Source: Microlunatus speluncae (GTDB taxonomy: Bacteria; Actinomycetota; Actinomycetes; Propionibacteriales; Propionibacteriaceae). From it: a stretch of DNA of 64,000 nucleotides. The notes below the pieces were generated by a model. It made no database searches and was not told where the DNA came from. It saw only the letters and a list, made by a program, of their open reading frames with translations. Position 1 is the stretch's first letter. Every line of letters begins with the position of its first letter. The stretch spans positions 62,001 through 126,000 of the forward strand of contig NZ_VKCZ01000007.1 of the NCBI RefSeq assembly GCF_009299835.1, read 5' to 3'. The translations under genes were made by a program, and so were the position numbers. Shown in pieces: positions 16,377-25,503 of this stretch.

Positions 16377-17870
16377 ATGATGGCCCAGAATCAGGTGCTC
16401 GTCGTCGGCGCGGGACCAACCGGATTGATGCTGGCCGGCGATCTCGCCGCGCAGGGCATCGATGTGATGGTGGTCGAGCAGCGCCCCGAAGAATCGAAAC
16501 TGTCCCGGGCGTTCGCCGTCCAGGCCCGGACCCTGGAGTTACTCGACGCCCGCGAGCTCGCCGATCCGCTGGTCGCCACCGGCGTCGAGGTCGACGAGTT
16601 GGCGGTGCTGTTCGAGTCGCTGGTGATCGACCTGTCGATCCTGCCCAGCCGGTTCCCGTTCCTGCTGATCACCCCGCAGTCCGAGACCGAGCGGCTGCTC
16701 GCCCGCCGGGCCACCCGGCTCGGGGCGACGATCCGCCGCGGCCTCACCGTCACCGCCGTCCGGCAGGATGCGAACAGCGTCGACGTCAACCTGCTCGACC
16801 GCAACGGCGTGACCACCAATCACCGGGCCGACTGGCTGGTCGGCGCCGACGGGGTCAACAGCACGGTGCGACGGGCGCTGCGGATGCCGTTCCCGGGCAA
16901 GACCGTCGTCTCTTCGGTGATGCTGGCCGACGTCCAGCTGACCGAGCCGCCGGAGACCGAGCTGACCTTCGACCGCGGCTCGGCCGGCTTCTTCTTCGTG
17001 GTCCCGTTCGGCGACGGCTGGTATCGGGTGATCGCCTGGAACCGGGACCGGCCGCTGCCCGACGACGCCCCGGTGGATCTGGAGGAGATCCGCGACGTGC
17101 TGTTCCGGATCGCCGGCACCGACTTCGGCCTGGCCGAGGCGCGCTGGCTGTCCCGGTTCCACAGCGACGAGCGGCAGGTGCCGCGCTATCGCAACGGCCG
17201 GGTCTTCCTGGTCGGCGACGCCGCCCACACCCACTCCCCGGCCGGCGGGCAGGGCATGAACGTCGGCCTGCAGGACGCGGCCAATCTCAGCTGGCGGCTG
17301 GCCGCGGCGATCCACGGCCACGGGCCGGCCCGCCAACTGGACGGCTATCACGCCGAACGACATCCGGTCGGCAAGGCCGTGCTCCGGTCCAGCGGTTCGC
17401 TGCTCCGGCTGGCCGTCGCCGAGACCCCGTTCTGGCAGCGGGCCAACTGGGTGATCGAGACCGCCAGCCGGCTCGCTCACGTACCGGATCGGATCATCCG
17501 GCAGATCTCCGGCATCGGCCTGCGCTATCCCCGGCCGTTCGCCTCGCACCGGCTCTGCGGCACCCGGGTGCCGGATGTGTCGCTCATCGCCCACGCCGCG
17601 CCGACCCGGGTCTATGCCGAGCTGCGGACCGGCCGCTTCCTGCTGATCCTGCCGCCGCAGTCCAGCCACGCGCCGATGGAGGCGTGGCGGGACCGGGTCA
17701 GCCTCGGCACTTCGACCGAGCCGGGGACAACCGCCAAGCTGATCCGTCCCGACGGCTACATCGCCTGGGCGGGCGACCGTCCCGACGCGGGCGAGGTCCG
17801 GGCCGCCCTGGCCCGCTGGTGCGGCCCGGCCAAGCTCCCCGCACCGATCCGGCGGGGCGCCCACGTCTGA
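16377..17870 (+). CDS. FAD-dependent aromatic hydroxylase (PheA/TetX-type monooxygenase)
   Basis: 497 residues, class A flavoprotein monooxygenase. The dinucleotide fold is VVGAGPTGLMLAGDLAAQGI (residues 10-29), the DG motif is LVGADGVNSTVRRAL (about 155-169), and the FAD-ribose GD motif is FLVGDAAHTHSPAGGQGMNV (about 280-299). A short C-terminal thioredoxin-like region follows, as in phenol hydroxylases. A strong GAGGAGG precedes the start. Such enzymes hydroxylate phenolic or polyketide substrates using NAD(P)H; the substrate here is unknown and no catabolic genes are adjacent. Confidence 0.9.
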   Translation: MMAQNQVLVVGAGPTGLMLAGDLAAQGIDVMVVEQRPEESKLSRAFAVQARTLELLDARELADPLVATGVEVDELAVLFESLVIDLSILPSRFPFLLITPQSETERLLARRATRLGATIRRGLTVTAVRQDANSVDVNLLDRNGVTTNHRADWLVGADGVNSTVRRALRMPFPGKTVVSSVMLADVQLTEPPETELTFDRGSAGFFFVVPFGDGWYRVIAWNRDRPLPDDAPVDLEEIRDVLFRIAGTDFGLAEARWLSRFHSDERQVPRYRNGRVFLVGDAAHTHSPAGGQGMNVGLQDAANLSWRLAAAIHGHGPARQLDGYHAERHPVGKAVLRSSGSLLRLAVAETPFWQRANWVIETASRLAHVPDRIIRQISGIGLRYPRPFASHRLCGTRVPDVSLIAHAAPTRVYAELRTGRFLLILPPQSSHAPMEAWRDRVSLGTSTEPGTTAKLIRPDGYIAWAGDRPDAGEVRAALARWCGPAKLPAPIRRGAHV

Positions 17871-17914
17871 CCCAACCGGTCGGCCGGCTGAGCAACTCGG
17901 CCCGGGTCCGGCGT

Positions 17915-18901
17915 TCAGCAGTCGCCGCGGCCGGCGGTCTGGTCGCACAGGCCGGGGCCGGCCGTCCAGGTGAGGCTGTCCCGGGCGTTGCCGCCGAACG
18001 GCCGCGCGGCCTGTACGTCGGTGGCCGCGCCGGAATCGGCGCCGAGCCAGTAGCGGATCTCGGTGACCGAGTCACCGTCGGTCACCCGCCACACGTAGAA
18101 CGGAGCTGCGATGGGAGACCGACCGCCGCCGGGAGCCGCCCACCAGTTCGCGCCTTGCGCCGCGGCCGGGTCGACGAAGACACAATCGACGGTCGCGCCG
18201 CCGATCTCGCACTCACGGGATTCGGCGCCGCCCAGGTTGGTGACGGTGTCATCGGTGAGGACGCCCGCCAGGGCGCGCTGATAGGTGTCCTCGCAGGCGC
18301 CCTGCCAGCAGGCGACCCACGGCTGCCAGGCGGCGCGGCGAGCCGCGGGCTCGGACGCCCCGCCGCCCAGTGAGTTGCAGTAGGACGCGACGATGCCGGG
18401 GACGACGCGTCCCGCGGTGTACTCGACGTTCATCGCCTCAGCCGCCGTGTAGTCGGAGCCCAGGCCGGCCGAGTCCATCTGCCACATGCCGATCCCGGGG
18501 TGGAACCACAGACCCTCGGCGCGGCCCTCCGGATCGGCGAGGGTGGGCTGGGTGTCGTAGCGGGACAAGGTCATGGGCGAGGGCGCCTGCCCGGAGGGTG
18601 ACGTCTCGGGCCAGGTCATGGCGATGGACAAGGCCACCGCGGCATCGACGCTGATCTCGCAGGCTGCCTCGGGCACCGCGGCTTCGGCGGCGGCGCGGAC
18701 CGCGGCCAGCGGTTCGGTGCCGAATCGAAGATCGGCATGAGCCTCGACCCGGGCGTGGTCGAGCTTGACCTGCTGGGCCGAGGTCAGCCCGTTGTGGTCG
18801 GCGATCGGTTGCGCGTTGGCCGGCGACACGAGGGCCGCGCAGAGAGCGGCCACCACCAGCAAGGGGGAGGCCCAGCAGGCGACCCGCCGCAGTCGGGACA
18901 T
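17915..18901 (-). CDS. Secreted protein with lysozyme/transglycosylase-like features
   Basis: 328 residues with a clear signal peptide (RLRRVACWASPLLVVAALCA, cleavage near SPANA). The middle has a Glu in ALSIAMTWPETSPSG, then GLWFHPGIGMWQMDSAGLGS and AAEAMNVEYTAGRVVPGIV. The order Glu, G-I-G-x-W-Q, Asn-x-x-Y-T recalls goose-type lysozymes and soluble transglycosylases. Eight or so Cys residues suggest disulfides. I do not recognise a named family; the lytic role is inferred from these motifs alone. Nothing nearby explains it. Confidence 0.7.
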   Translation of the reverse strand: MSRLRRVACWASPLLVVAALCAALVSPANAQPIADHNGLTSAQQVKLDHARVEAHADLRFGTEPLAAVRAAAEAAVPEAACEISVDAAVALSIAMTWPETSPSGQAPSPMTLSRYDTQPTLADPEGRAEGLWFHPGIGMWQMDSAGLGSDYTAAEAMNVEYTAGRVVPGIVASYCNSLGGGASEPAARRAAWQPWVACWQGACEDTYQRALAGVLTDDTVTNLGGAESRECEIGGATVDCVFVDPAAAQGANWWAAPGGGRSPIAAPFYVWRVTDGDSVTEIRYWLGADSGAATDVQAARPFGGNARDSLTWTAGPGLCDQTAGRGDC

Positions 18902-19014
18902 GTCAACACTCCTCTGTATTGGCAGGCTGTGAGTTTAGCGGTGCGTCAGGCCCGGCCGTCAACAGTCACGGGCGAGGCCCGAGGTCCACGGCGGCCCACG
19001 AAGGTCCGTGTCGA

Positions 19015-19866
19015 TCATGGAAGATCTCCGCGTCCAGCGCGCTCGAGGAGCGAGACCAGGCGCGCGACGGCAGTCGGGTGCGGAAGATAGATCACGAGGT
19101 GCAGGCCGGGAAGATCAGAAGGGATCAGCCGGTGCTGCTCGAAGATCAACTCGCCGGCCTCCGGATGCTCGAAACGCCTTTCCCGAGAAGAGAATCGGTC
19201 GACCTGGTGCTCCTCCCACGCGCGGGCGAAGTCGGGGCTCTGCGACGTCAGCCGGTCGATCAGGGCGAGCTGCGACGGCTGGCCGAGCAGCGGCCCGGCC
19301 TCGGCCCGGTATTCGGCCAGGAAGCGCCGGCTGGTGATCTCCCAGTCCGGCAGCATCCGGCGCACGTACGGATCGGTGAAGATCAACAACAGCAGGTTGC
19401 GGTCGGCCGGATCGACCCGGCCGATGGCGGGATAGAGGATCTCGTAAGCCCGGTTCCAGGCCGCGATGCCCCAGTCCGGGGTGATCGCGAACGCCGGGGA
19501 CGGGAGCTGCGCGTCGATCAGCCGGTGCAGGTGTGGCGGGGCCGGCGTGGGCGCCGCCGCCTCGGCGGCCGGCAGCGGTGCCAGCCCGGCCAGGGTGAGT
19601 ACGTACTCGTGTTCGGGCCCGGTGAGCCGCAACTGGACGGCGACCGCGTCGAGCACCTGCCGGGACGGGTTGATGTCGCGGCCCTGCTCCAGCCAGGTGT
19701 ACCAGGTCACGCTCACCCCGGAGAGGTACGCGACCTCCTCGCGCCGCAGCCCCAGCTCCCGGCCGCGGCCGACCGGCGGCAGGGCGTAGTCGGCGCGGAC
19801 GATCTGCTCCCGGCGCTTGCGCAGGAAGGCGCCGAGCTCTCGCCGCCGCTCCGCACCGGTCGTCAT
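19015..19866 (-). CDS. XRE-type regulator with MmyB-like domain
   Basis: 283 residues. The helix-turn-helix (LGAFLRKRREQIVRA, then LRREEVAYLSGVSVTWYTWL, residues about 10-65) is followed by the MmyB-like ligand domain (SPAFAITPDWGIAAWNRAYE). The LEQGRDINPSRQVLDAVA segment is typical of the family. The ATG at 19866 is chosen because the family starts at this point; longer in-frame extension reads through rnhA. It lies 23 bases downstream of rnhA on the same strand. Target unknown. Confidence 0.88.
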   Translation of the reverse strand: MTTGAERRRELGAFLRKRREQIVRADYALPPVGRGRELGLRREEVAYLSGVSVTWYTWLEQGRDINPSRQVLDAVAVQLRLTGPEHEYVLTLAGLAPLPAAEAAAPTPAPPHLHRLIDAQLPSPAFAITPDWGIAAWNRAYEILYPAIGRVDPADRNLLLLIFTDPYVRRMLPDWEITSRRFLAEYRAEAGPLLGQPSQLALIDRLTSQSPDFARAWEEHQVDRFSSRERRFEHPEAGELIFEQHRLIPSDLPGLHLVIYLPHPTAVARLVSLLERAGRGDLP

Positions 19867-19889
19867 CGGCCCTGATCCGGCTCGGCCGG

Positions 19890-20420
19890 CTAGAAGAGGG
19901 TGTCGTCGGCCGGGACCGCCGACGTGGCGGCCGTCGGGGCCGGAGCCAGGTTGCGCTGCTCCTTGCCGGCGACGACCGCGAGCTGGTCGACGAAGTCGTT
20001 CATCCGGTCGCCGGAGTGACCCTTGACCCAGCGGAAGCCGATGTCGGCGCGACTGCGTACGGCCTCGATCAGCGGCTCCCACAGATCGCGGTTGGCGACC
20101 GGCTTCTTGGCCGAGTTGACCCAGCCGCGGGCGAGCCAGCCGCGCCACCAGGCGTCCCGGAAGCAGTTCACGACGTAGGTCGAGTCGCTGACCACGAGCA
20201 GCGGGCCGTCGAGGAACGTCACGGCCTCGAGCGCGGCCCGGATCTCCATCCGCTGATTCGTCGTCACCGGCTCGGCGCCGGACGCGAACTGGTTCTCGTC
20301 CACGGCCCAGGCCCAGCCGCCCGGGCCGGGATTGCCGGAGCAGGCGCCGTCGGTGTAGACCTCCCGGGCATCGGTCGGGACGGGCAGGTCCGGGCGTCGC
20401 GGTCGCTTCGAAACGGGCAC
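19890..20420 (-). CDS. rnhA: Ribonuclease HI
   Basis: 176 residues starting from GTG at 20420; an open frame upstream is non-homologous. RNase HI degrades the RNA of RNA-DNA hybrids with two metal ions. The four acidic catalytic residues are seen: Asp in [20 protein letters not shown], Glu in [12 protein letters not shown], Asp in [14 protein letters not shown] and Asp in [20 protein letters not shown] short, variable C-terminal tail follows. It is divergent from ilvD with about 100 bases between the starts. Confidence 0.93.
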   Translation of the reverse strand: MPVSKRPRRPDLPVPTDAREVYTDGACSGNPGPGGWAWAVDENQFASGAEPVTTNQRMEIRAALEAVTFLDGPLLVVSDSTYVVNCFRDAWWRGWLARGWVNSAKKPVANRDLWEPLIEAVRSRADIGFRWVKGHSGDRMNDFVDQLAVVAGKEQRNLAPAPTAATSAVPADDTLF

Positions 20421-20526
20421 GACACCACCCTGGCACAAACCACCGACCGACCGGCCCGGTGGTGCTGTCACTACTAGGAGCAGCGGCGTCTTCCCGGTCG
20501 TGCGTGCCCCGTGCGGAGATGGAGGC

Positions 20527-22365
20527 ATGCCCCCGCTTCGCTCGCGTACCGTCACCCATGGCCGCAACGCGGCCGGCGCCCGCGCCCTGCTCCGGGCCGC
20601 CGGTGTCGCCGCCGCCGACTTCGGCAAGCCGATCGTGGCCGTCGCCAACAGCTTCGCCGAGTTCGTCCCCGGCCACACCCACCTGCAGCCGGTCGGCCGG
20701 ATCGTCGGCGAGGCGGTCAGCGCCGCCGGCGGGATCCCGCGGGAGTTCAACACGATCGCCGTCGACGACGGGATCGCGATGGGCCACGACGGGATGCTCT
20801 ATTCGCTGCCGTCCCGCGACCTGATCGCCGACTCGATCGAATACATGGTGCAGGCCCACCGCGCCGACGCCCTGGTCTGCATCTCCAACTGCGACAAGAT
20901 CACGCCCGGAATGCTGATGGCCGCGCTCCGGCTGAACCTGCCGACCGTGTTCGTGTCCGGCGGGCCGATGGAGGGCGGCCGGGCCCGGCTGGTCGACGGC
21001 ACCGTACGCACCGGCCTGAACCTGGTCTCGGTGATCGCCGACTCTGCCGCCGATTCGGTCTCCGACGCCGACCTGACCCGGCTGGAGGAACAGTCCTGCC
21101 CGACCTGCGGCTCCTGCTCGGGCATGTTCACCGCCAACTCGATGAACTGTCTGACCGAGGCCCTAGGCCTCGCCCTCCCCGGCAACGGCACGACCCTGGC
21201 CACCCACACCGCCCGTCGGCGGTTGTACGAGGACGCCGGTCGGACCGTGGTCACCCTGGCGCGACGCCACTACGACGAGGACGACGACTCGGTGCTGCCG
21301 CGTCGGATCGCCGGTCGGGCGGCCTTCGAGAACGCGATGAGCCTGGACATCGCGATGGGCGGCTCGACCAACACCGTGCTGCATCTGCTGGCCGCGGCGC
21401 ACGAGGCCGAACTGGACTTCACCCTGGCCGACATCGATGCCCTGTCCCGGACCGTGCCGTGCCTGTGCAAGGTCGCCCCGAACGGCGACTATCTGGTCGA
21501 GGACGTGCACCGGGCCGGCGGTGTCCCGGCCCTGCTCGGCGAGCTGGACCGGGCCGGGCTGCTGCGGCGCGACGTGGCTTCTGTGCACTCCCCCGATCTG
21601 GCGACCTGGCTCGCCGCCTGGGACGTCCGCGGGCCGTCACCCGCCGCCGAAGCCGTCGACCTGTTCCACGCCGCTCCGGGTGGCGAGCGCTCGGCCCGCG
21701 CGGGCTCCCAATCCCGCCGCTGGCACGACCTCGACCTCGACGCCGCCAGCGGCTGCATCCGCGACGTCGGCCACGCCTATTCCGCCGACGGGGGCCTCGC
21801 CGTCCTCACCGGTGACCTCGCCCCCGACGGCTGCATCATCAAGACCGCCGGAGTCGACCCCTCGATCCTGACCTTCACCGGCCCGGCCGTGGTCGCCGAA
21901 TCGCAGGAGGACGCCGTCGCCGCCATCCTGGGCCGCCGGGTGCGTCCCGGTGACGTGGTCGTGATCCGCTACGAGGGCCCGCGCGGTGGCCCCGGCATGC
22001 AGGAGATGCTGCACCCGACCGCCTTCCTCAAGGGCCGCGGCCTCGGCCAGACCTGCGCCCTGATCACCGACGGCCGCTTCTCCGGCGGCACCTCCGGCCT
22101 CTCCGTCGGCCATGTTTCGCCCGAGGCCGCCGCCGGTGGTCCGATCGCCCTGGTCCAGGACGGAGACCTGATCACCATCGACATCCCCGCCCGCACCCTG
22201 ACCCTTCACGTCGACCACTCCTTGTTACGGGACCGCCGAGCCATCCTGGAATCCCAGGGCTTCCGTCCGACCCTGGACCGCGATCGCCAGGTCTCTCCGG
22301 CTCTCCGTGCCTACGCCGCCCTGACCACCTCGGCTGATCGTGGAGCCGTCCGCCTTGTTCCTTGA
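20527..22365 (+). CDS. ilvD: Dihydroxy-acid dehydratase
   Basis: 612 residues, matching the usual IlvD length. It dehydrates dihydroxy-isovalerate and dihydroxy-methylvalerate in valine/isoleucine synthesis and carries an iron-sulfur cluster. Cluster Cys residues are in [20 protein letters not shown] and [20 protein letters not shown]. The ATG at 20527 gives [20 protein letters not shown], which lines up with the family N-terminus. No other branched-chain amino acid genes are nearby. A distant paralogue of a different subfamily is at 42407. Confidence 0.96.
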   Translation: MPPLRSRTVTHGRNAAGARALLRAAGVAAADFGKPIVAVANSFAEFVPGHTHLQPVGRIVGEAVSAAGGIPREFNTIAVDDGIAMGHDGMLYSLPSRDLIADSIEYMVQAHRADALVCISNCDKITPGMLMAALRLNLPTVFVSGGPMEGGRARLVDGTVRTGLNLVSVIADSAADSVSDADLTRLEEQSCPTCGSCSGMFTANSMNCLTEALGLALPGNGTTLATHTARRRLYEDAGRTVVTLARRHYDEDDDSVLPRRIAGRAAFENAMSLDIAMGGSTNTVLHLLAAAHEAELDFTLADIDALSRTVPCLCKVAPNGDYLVEDVHRAGGVPALLGELDRAGLLRRDVASVHSPDLATWLAAWDVRGPSPAAEAVDLFHAAPGGERSARAGSQSRRWHDLDLDAASGCIRDVGHAYSADGGLAVLTGDLAPDGCIIKTAGVDPSILTFTGPAVVAESQEDAVAAILGRRVRPGDVVVIRYEGPRGGPGMQEMLHPTAFLKGRGLGQTCALITDGRFSGGTSGLSVGHVSPEAAAGGPIALVQDGDLITIDIPARTLTLHVDHSLLRDRRAILESQGFRPTLDRDRQVSPALRAYAALTTSADRGAVRLVP

Positions 22366-22501
22366 TCATCTTTTGTTCTTTGGGATGGCCTTCGGACCGG
22401 TCTGAGTGTCATGCCGCACAAATTTCTTACCGCCACAGCCGAGCGGAACCCTGGTCGCTACGACTGCCAAACCGAGCGCTTGGAGTGACTACGAAGGTCT
22501 T

Positions 22502-22652
22502 CGTTCCCCTGGGCCTGTCGAAAGGCAGATTCTGATCATGACATCTGGCTCGCCCTTCGACAGGCTCAGGGAACGGACCAAGCCCTCGCGGCCGCACCGC
22601 CAAACCGACCACAAGGGCTTGTTTCGTTCCCTGAGCTTGTCGAAGGGCAGGC
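22502..22652. repeat. Three type-A repeats between ilvD and rplA
   Basis: Copies are at 22502-22528 (forward, degenerate, CCTGGGCCTGTCGAAAGG), 22552-22585 (inverted, CCCTTCGACAGGCTCAGGGA) and 22617-22652 (forward, CCCTGAGCTTGTCGAAGGG). The alternating orientation allows hairpins between neighbours. Confidence 0.85.
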
Positions 22653-22692
22653 CCCGTACCTCACGCCGCTCCACCACGGAGGGTCTCCCCTG

Positions 22693-22746
22693 CCGACTTG
22701 TCAGAACTGAGTTGTGCCATAGCGCACCTCACTTCTGACAACTCGG
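22693..22746. repeat. Type-B palindrome, copy 1
   Basis: The left arm GACTTGTCAGAACTGAGTTG and a right arm ending CTTCTGACAACTCGG surround a short loop. It is the most degenerate of the four type-B copies, with several arm mismatches. It lies between convergent ilvD and rplA. Confidence 0.8.
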
Positions 22747-22786
22747 AACAGTGATCGCCATCCACACCCCACGACCCCCGCCCCTC

Positions 22787-22840
22787 CCGAGTTGTCAGAA
22801 CTCAGTTGTGTCATGGCACAACTCAGTTCTGACAACTCGG
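22787..22840. repeat. Type-B palindrome, copy 2
   Basis: Twenty-four-base arms (left begins CCGAGTTGTCAGAACTCAGT) with one mismatch around a 6-base TCATGG loop. It lies 40 bases from copy 1, in the same convergent gap. Confidence 0.88.
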
Positions 22841-22955
22841 AAAGGTGGGCCGCTTCGACCTCGTGATCAGCTTCGCGCTCGGTTTGGCAGTCGTAGCTAC
22901 CAGGGTTCCGCTCGGCTGAGGCGGAAACCCCACCCGGGGCCATGCCAAAGGGAGC

Positions 22956-23088
22956 GGCGAGGGATGGGGGTCTGTGCGCGGGCGTGGACGGGCCTGGCGG
23001 GAGCACGCGGACGCTCAGACCGCGGCAGCGGCACCCACACTGGCCCGCGGGCGGATGGTTGCCCGCGCACAGACCCCCAGCCCTCGCC
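22956..23088. repeat. Long inverted repeat (type H)
   Basis: Arms of 28 bases at 22956-22983 (GGCGAGGGATGGGGGTCTGT...) and 23061-23088 (...ACAGACCCCCAGCCCTCGCC) match at 27 positions and enclose 77 bases. It lies just outside the type-I bounded island and before the rplA terminator. Confidence 0.8.
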
Positions 23089-23118
23089 GCGGCATGCCAC
23101 CTAATCCCTCAAGAAGCA

Positions 23119-23165
23119 AAGAAGAAACGCCGCCCAGTGACCACGAAAGACGATCACTGGACGGC
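23119..23165 (-). terminator. Intrinsic terminator after rplA
   Basis: On the minus strand the stem GCCGTCCAGTGA/TCACTGGGCGGC (12 base pairs with one G-U) and a 13-base loop are followed by GTTTCTTCTTT, starting 24 bases beyond the rplA stop. It ends the secE-nusG-rplK-rplA unit here instead of allowing continuation into rplJL. Confidence 0.85.
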
Positions 23166-23188
23166 GTCCGTACAGCTAAAGCGCGAGA

Positions 23189-23890
23189 TCAGACCGCTTC
23201 GGGCTTGACCCGGTTCGGATCGATGGGCACGCCCGGGCCCATGGTGGTGGAGAGGGTGATCTTGCGGATGTAGCGGCCCTTGGCGCTGCTCGGCTTGAGG
23301 CGGAGCACCTCGTCCAGGGCGGCGAAGTAGTTCTGGCTCAGCATCTCCGGCGAGAAGGAGGCCTTGCCGATGATGAAGTGGAGATTGGAGTGCCGGTCGA
23401 CCCGGAACTCGATCTTGCCACCCTTGATGTCGGTGACGGCCTTGGCCACATCGACGGTCACGGTGCCGGTCTTCGGGTTCGGCATCAGGCCGCGCGGGCC
23501 GAGGACCCGGCCGAGGCGGCCGATCTTGCCCATCATGTCCGGCGTGGCGACGACGGAGTCGAAGTCCAGGTAGCCGCCCTGGACCTTCTCGACCAGATCG
23601 TCGGAGCCGACCTCGTCGGCGCCGGCGGCCAGTGCGGCCTCGGCCTTGTCCCCGGTGGCGAAGACGAGGACCCGTGCCGTCTTGCCCGTACCGTTGGGGA
23701 GGTTGACCGTGCCGCGGACCATCTGGTCCGCCTTCCGCGGGTCGACGCCGAGCCGCATCGCGACGTCGACGGTCTCGTCGAACTTGACCGTCGTGGTCGC
23801 CTTGGCGAGCTTGATCGCATCGTCCGGGGCGTAGAGCTTTTCTGCATCGATGGCCTTCGCCGCGCCGGCGTAAGCCTTGCTGCGCTTCAT
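23189..23890 (-). CDS. rplA: 50S ribosomal protein L1
   Basis: 233 residues, standard length. It begins [20 protein letters not shown] and contains [20 protein letters not shown], the L1 signature, near residues 125-144. L1 forms the ribosome's L1 stalk near the tRNA exit site. The ATG at 23890 is selected over a longer frame because it aligns with the family. rplK lies 109 bases upstream, and the gene is followed by its own terminator. Confidence 0.97.
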   Translation of the reverse strand: MKRSKAYAGAAKAIDAEKLYAPDDAIKLAKATTTVKFDETVDVAMRLGVDPRKADQMVRGTVNLPNGTGKTARVLVFATGDKAEAALAAGADEVGSDDLVEKVQGGYLDFDSVVATPDMMGKIGRLGRVLGPRGLMPNPKTGTVTVDVAKAVTDIKGGKIEFRVDRHSNLHFIIGKASFSPEMLSQNYFAALDEVLRLKPSSAKGRYIRKITLSTTMGPGVPIDPNRVKPEAV

Positions 23891-23999
23891 GCTGCTGGTT
23901 TCCTTCGTTTCGTGATCATGATTGATCGACCAGTTCTGGTCCGGACCGCGCTCGGTCCTCCCAGACTTTCGGGGTGAGCCTCCTCCAGCCGAGGTGGTC

Positions 24000-24431
24000 T
24001 CACTTCTCGACGGTGACACCCATCGAGCGGGCGGTGCCGGCGATGATCTTGGCCGCGGCCTCGACATCGTTGGCATTGAGATCCGGCAGCTTCGTGGTCG
24101 CGATCTCGCGCACCTGAGCGGCCGTGATCTTGCCGACCTTCTCCTTGTGCGGGACGCCGGAGCCCTTCGGGATTCCCGCGGCCTTCTTGATCAGCTCAGC
24201 CGCCGGGGGCGTCTTCGTGATGAAGCTGAAGGTGCGGTCCTCATAGATGGTGATCTCGGCCGGGATCACGTTTCCACGCATGGACTCCGTCGCGGCGTTG
24301 TACGCCTTGCAGAATTCCATGATGTTGATGCCGTGCGGGCCGAGCGCGGTGCCGACCGGCGGCGCCGGAGTGGCGGAGCCGGCCTGCAGTGCGACCTTGA
24401 CCAGCGCCGCAACTTTCTTCTTAGGAGGCAT
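24000..24431 (-). CDS. rplK: 50S ribosomal protein L11
   Basis: 143 residues, standard length. It begins [20 protein letters not shown] and has the N-terminal Pro-rich flexible domain ([20 protein letters not shown]) and the C-terminal rRNA-binding domain with the L11 signature near the end ([20 protein letters not shown]). L11 organises the GTPase centre of the 50S subunit. It lies between nusG and rplA on one strand. Confidence 0.98.
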   Translation of the reverse strand: MPPKKKVAALVKVALQAGSATPAPPVGTALGPHGINIMEFCKAYNAATESMRGNVIPAEITIYEDRTFSFITKTPPAAELIKKAAGIPKGSGVPHKEKVGKITAAQVREIATTKLPDLNANDVEAAAKIIAGTARSMGVTVEK

Positions 24432-24494
24432 GACTTCTCGGGTCCTTCGTTGTTCTTCCTGTTGCTCCGGGCAGGCTTGCCCGGAAGTTCATGA

Positions 24495-25460
24495 TCAGAC
24501 CTTCTGGATCTGGGCGAAGGTCAGGTCGACCGGGGTCTCCCGGCCGAGGATCTCGACCAGGGCCTTGAGCCGCTGGCTGTTGGCGTTGATCTCGGTGATC
24601 GTGGCGTGGACACCGGCGAACGGGCCGTCCACCACCATCACGGAGTCGCCGACCTCGAAGTCGGCCACCTCGATCTTCTTCTTCTTGCGGGCCGGGCCTT
24701 CCTTCGTCGCCGCGGCCGCCGCGACCACCGACGGGGCGAGCATCTTCTCGACCTCGTCCAGGCTCAGCGGCACCGGCTGGTTGGAGTGCCCGACGAAGCC
24801 GGTCACCGACGGCGTGTGCCGGACGGTCGACCAGGACTCGTCGGTCAGGTCCATCCGGACCAGCACGTAGCCGGGGAGCACGGTCCGCTTGACCTGCTTG
24901 CGCTGGCCGTTGCGGATCTCGGTGACCTCCTCGGTCGGCACGACGACCTCGAAGATGAAGTCCTCCATGTTGAGCGAGGACACCCGGTTCTCGAGGTTCT
25001 GCAGCACCCGGTTCTCCATCCCGGAGTAGGTGTGCACCACGTACCAGTCGCCGATCTTGCCCCGCAGCTCGGTGCGGAACGTCTCCAGCGCGACACCCTC
25101 GACATCGGGTCCGTCGTCGTCGGAATCGTCGTCCTCGTCCTCGGCGTCGTCCTCTTCCTCGGCCGTGCCGAAGTCGAGGTTGAGATCCGATTCTTCTTCC
25201 TCCGGAGCGGGGACCGAGCCGCCGCCGAAGTCGAGGTTGATGTCGTCATCGTCCTCGGTCTCCTCGACCGCCGAGCTACCGAGGTCGATGGCGATGTCGT
25301 CACCGCTGTTGGCCGGCTGATCGGTCTCCAGCGCCAGACCGTAGTCCTCGCTGGAATCGGCGGCCGGGGTCGACGCGTCGCTCTCCAGCTGGTCCACGCC
25401 GGGATCCGAGCCGTTCGGCTCGTCCTCGGCGGAACGAGGCGCTGAAAAGTTCTCTGACAC
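24495..25460 (-). CDS. nusG: Transcription elongation factor NusG with long acidic N-terminal extension
   Basis: 321 residues; a compact NusG has about 180. The first 130 or so residues are acidic and low-complexity ([20 protein letters not shown]), presumably disordered. The NGN domain follows ([37 protein letters not shown]) and then the KOW domain ([20 protein letters not shown], residues about 268-287). NusG binds RNA polymerase and couples it to ribosomes or Rho. GTG start after GGAG. The extension type is common in actinobacteria, but its role is unclear. Confidence 0.96.
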   Translation of the reverse strand: MSENFSAPRSAEDEPNGSDPGVDQLESDASTPAADSSEDYGLALETDQPANSGDDIAIDLGSSAVEETEDDDDINLDFGGGSVPAPEEEESDLNLDFGTAEEEDDAEDEDDDSDDDGPDVEGVALETFRTELRGKIGDWYVVHTYSGMENRVLQNLENRVSSLNMEDFIFEVVVPTEEVTEIRNGQRKQVKRTVLPGYVLVRMDLTDESWSTVRHTPSVTGFVGHSNQPVPLSLDEVEKMLAPSVVAAAAATKEGPARKKKKIEVADFEVGDSVMVVDGPFAGVHATITEINANSQRLKALVEILGRETPVDLTFAQIQKV

Positions 25461-25503
25461 GTCGATTCTCCGTCTATCCGTTGGTGTTCACTCGTCGAGC
25501 TGG

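Larger units (their letters stand above)
22437..22917. repeat. 42-base inverted repeats (type I) bounding a nested repeat island
   Basis: The sequence at 22437-22478 (AGCCGAGCGGAACCCTGGTC onward) recurs inverted at 22876-22917 with one difference in 42, and weaker identity continues outward. Between the two lie three type-A and two type-B repeats and no gene. The 481-base block resembles a nested insertion or miniature element without a transposase. Confidence 0.85.

Noticed and set aside
16349..18373. 674-codon plus-strand open frame across the FAD hydroxylase
   Set aside because: Arg/Pro/Gly-rich shadow in another frame; the hydroxylase at 16377-17870 has all family motifs.
22406..23273. 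Short open frames in the ilvD-rplA gap
   Set aside because: They run through the inverted repeats and terminator and show repeat-derived peptides (GSRSDQGSARL, GSRSYQGSARL) rather than protein-like sequence.
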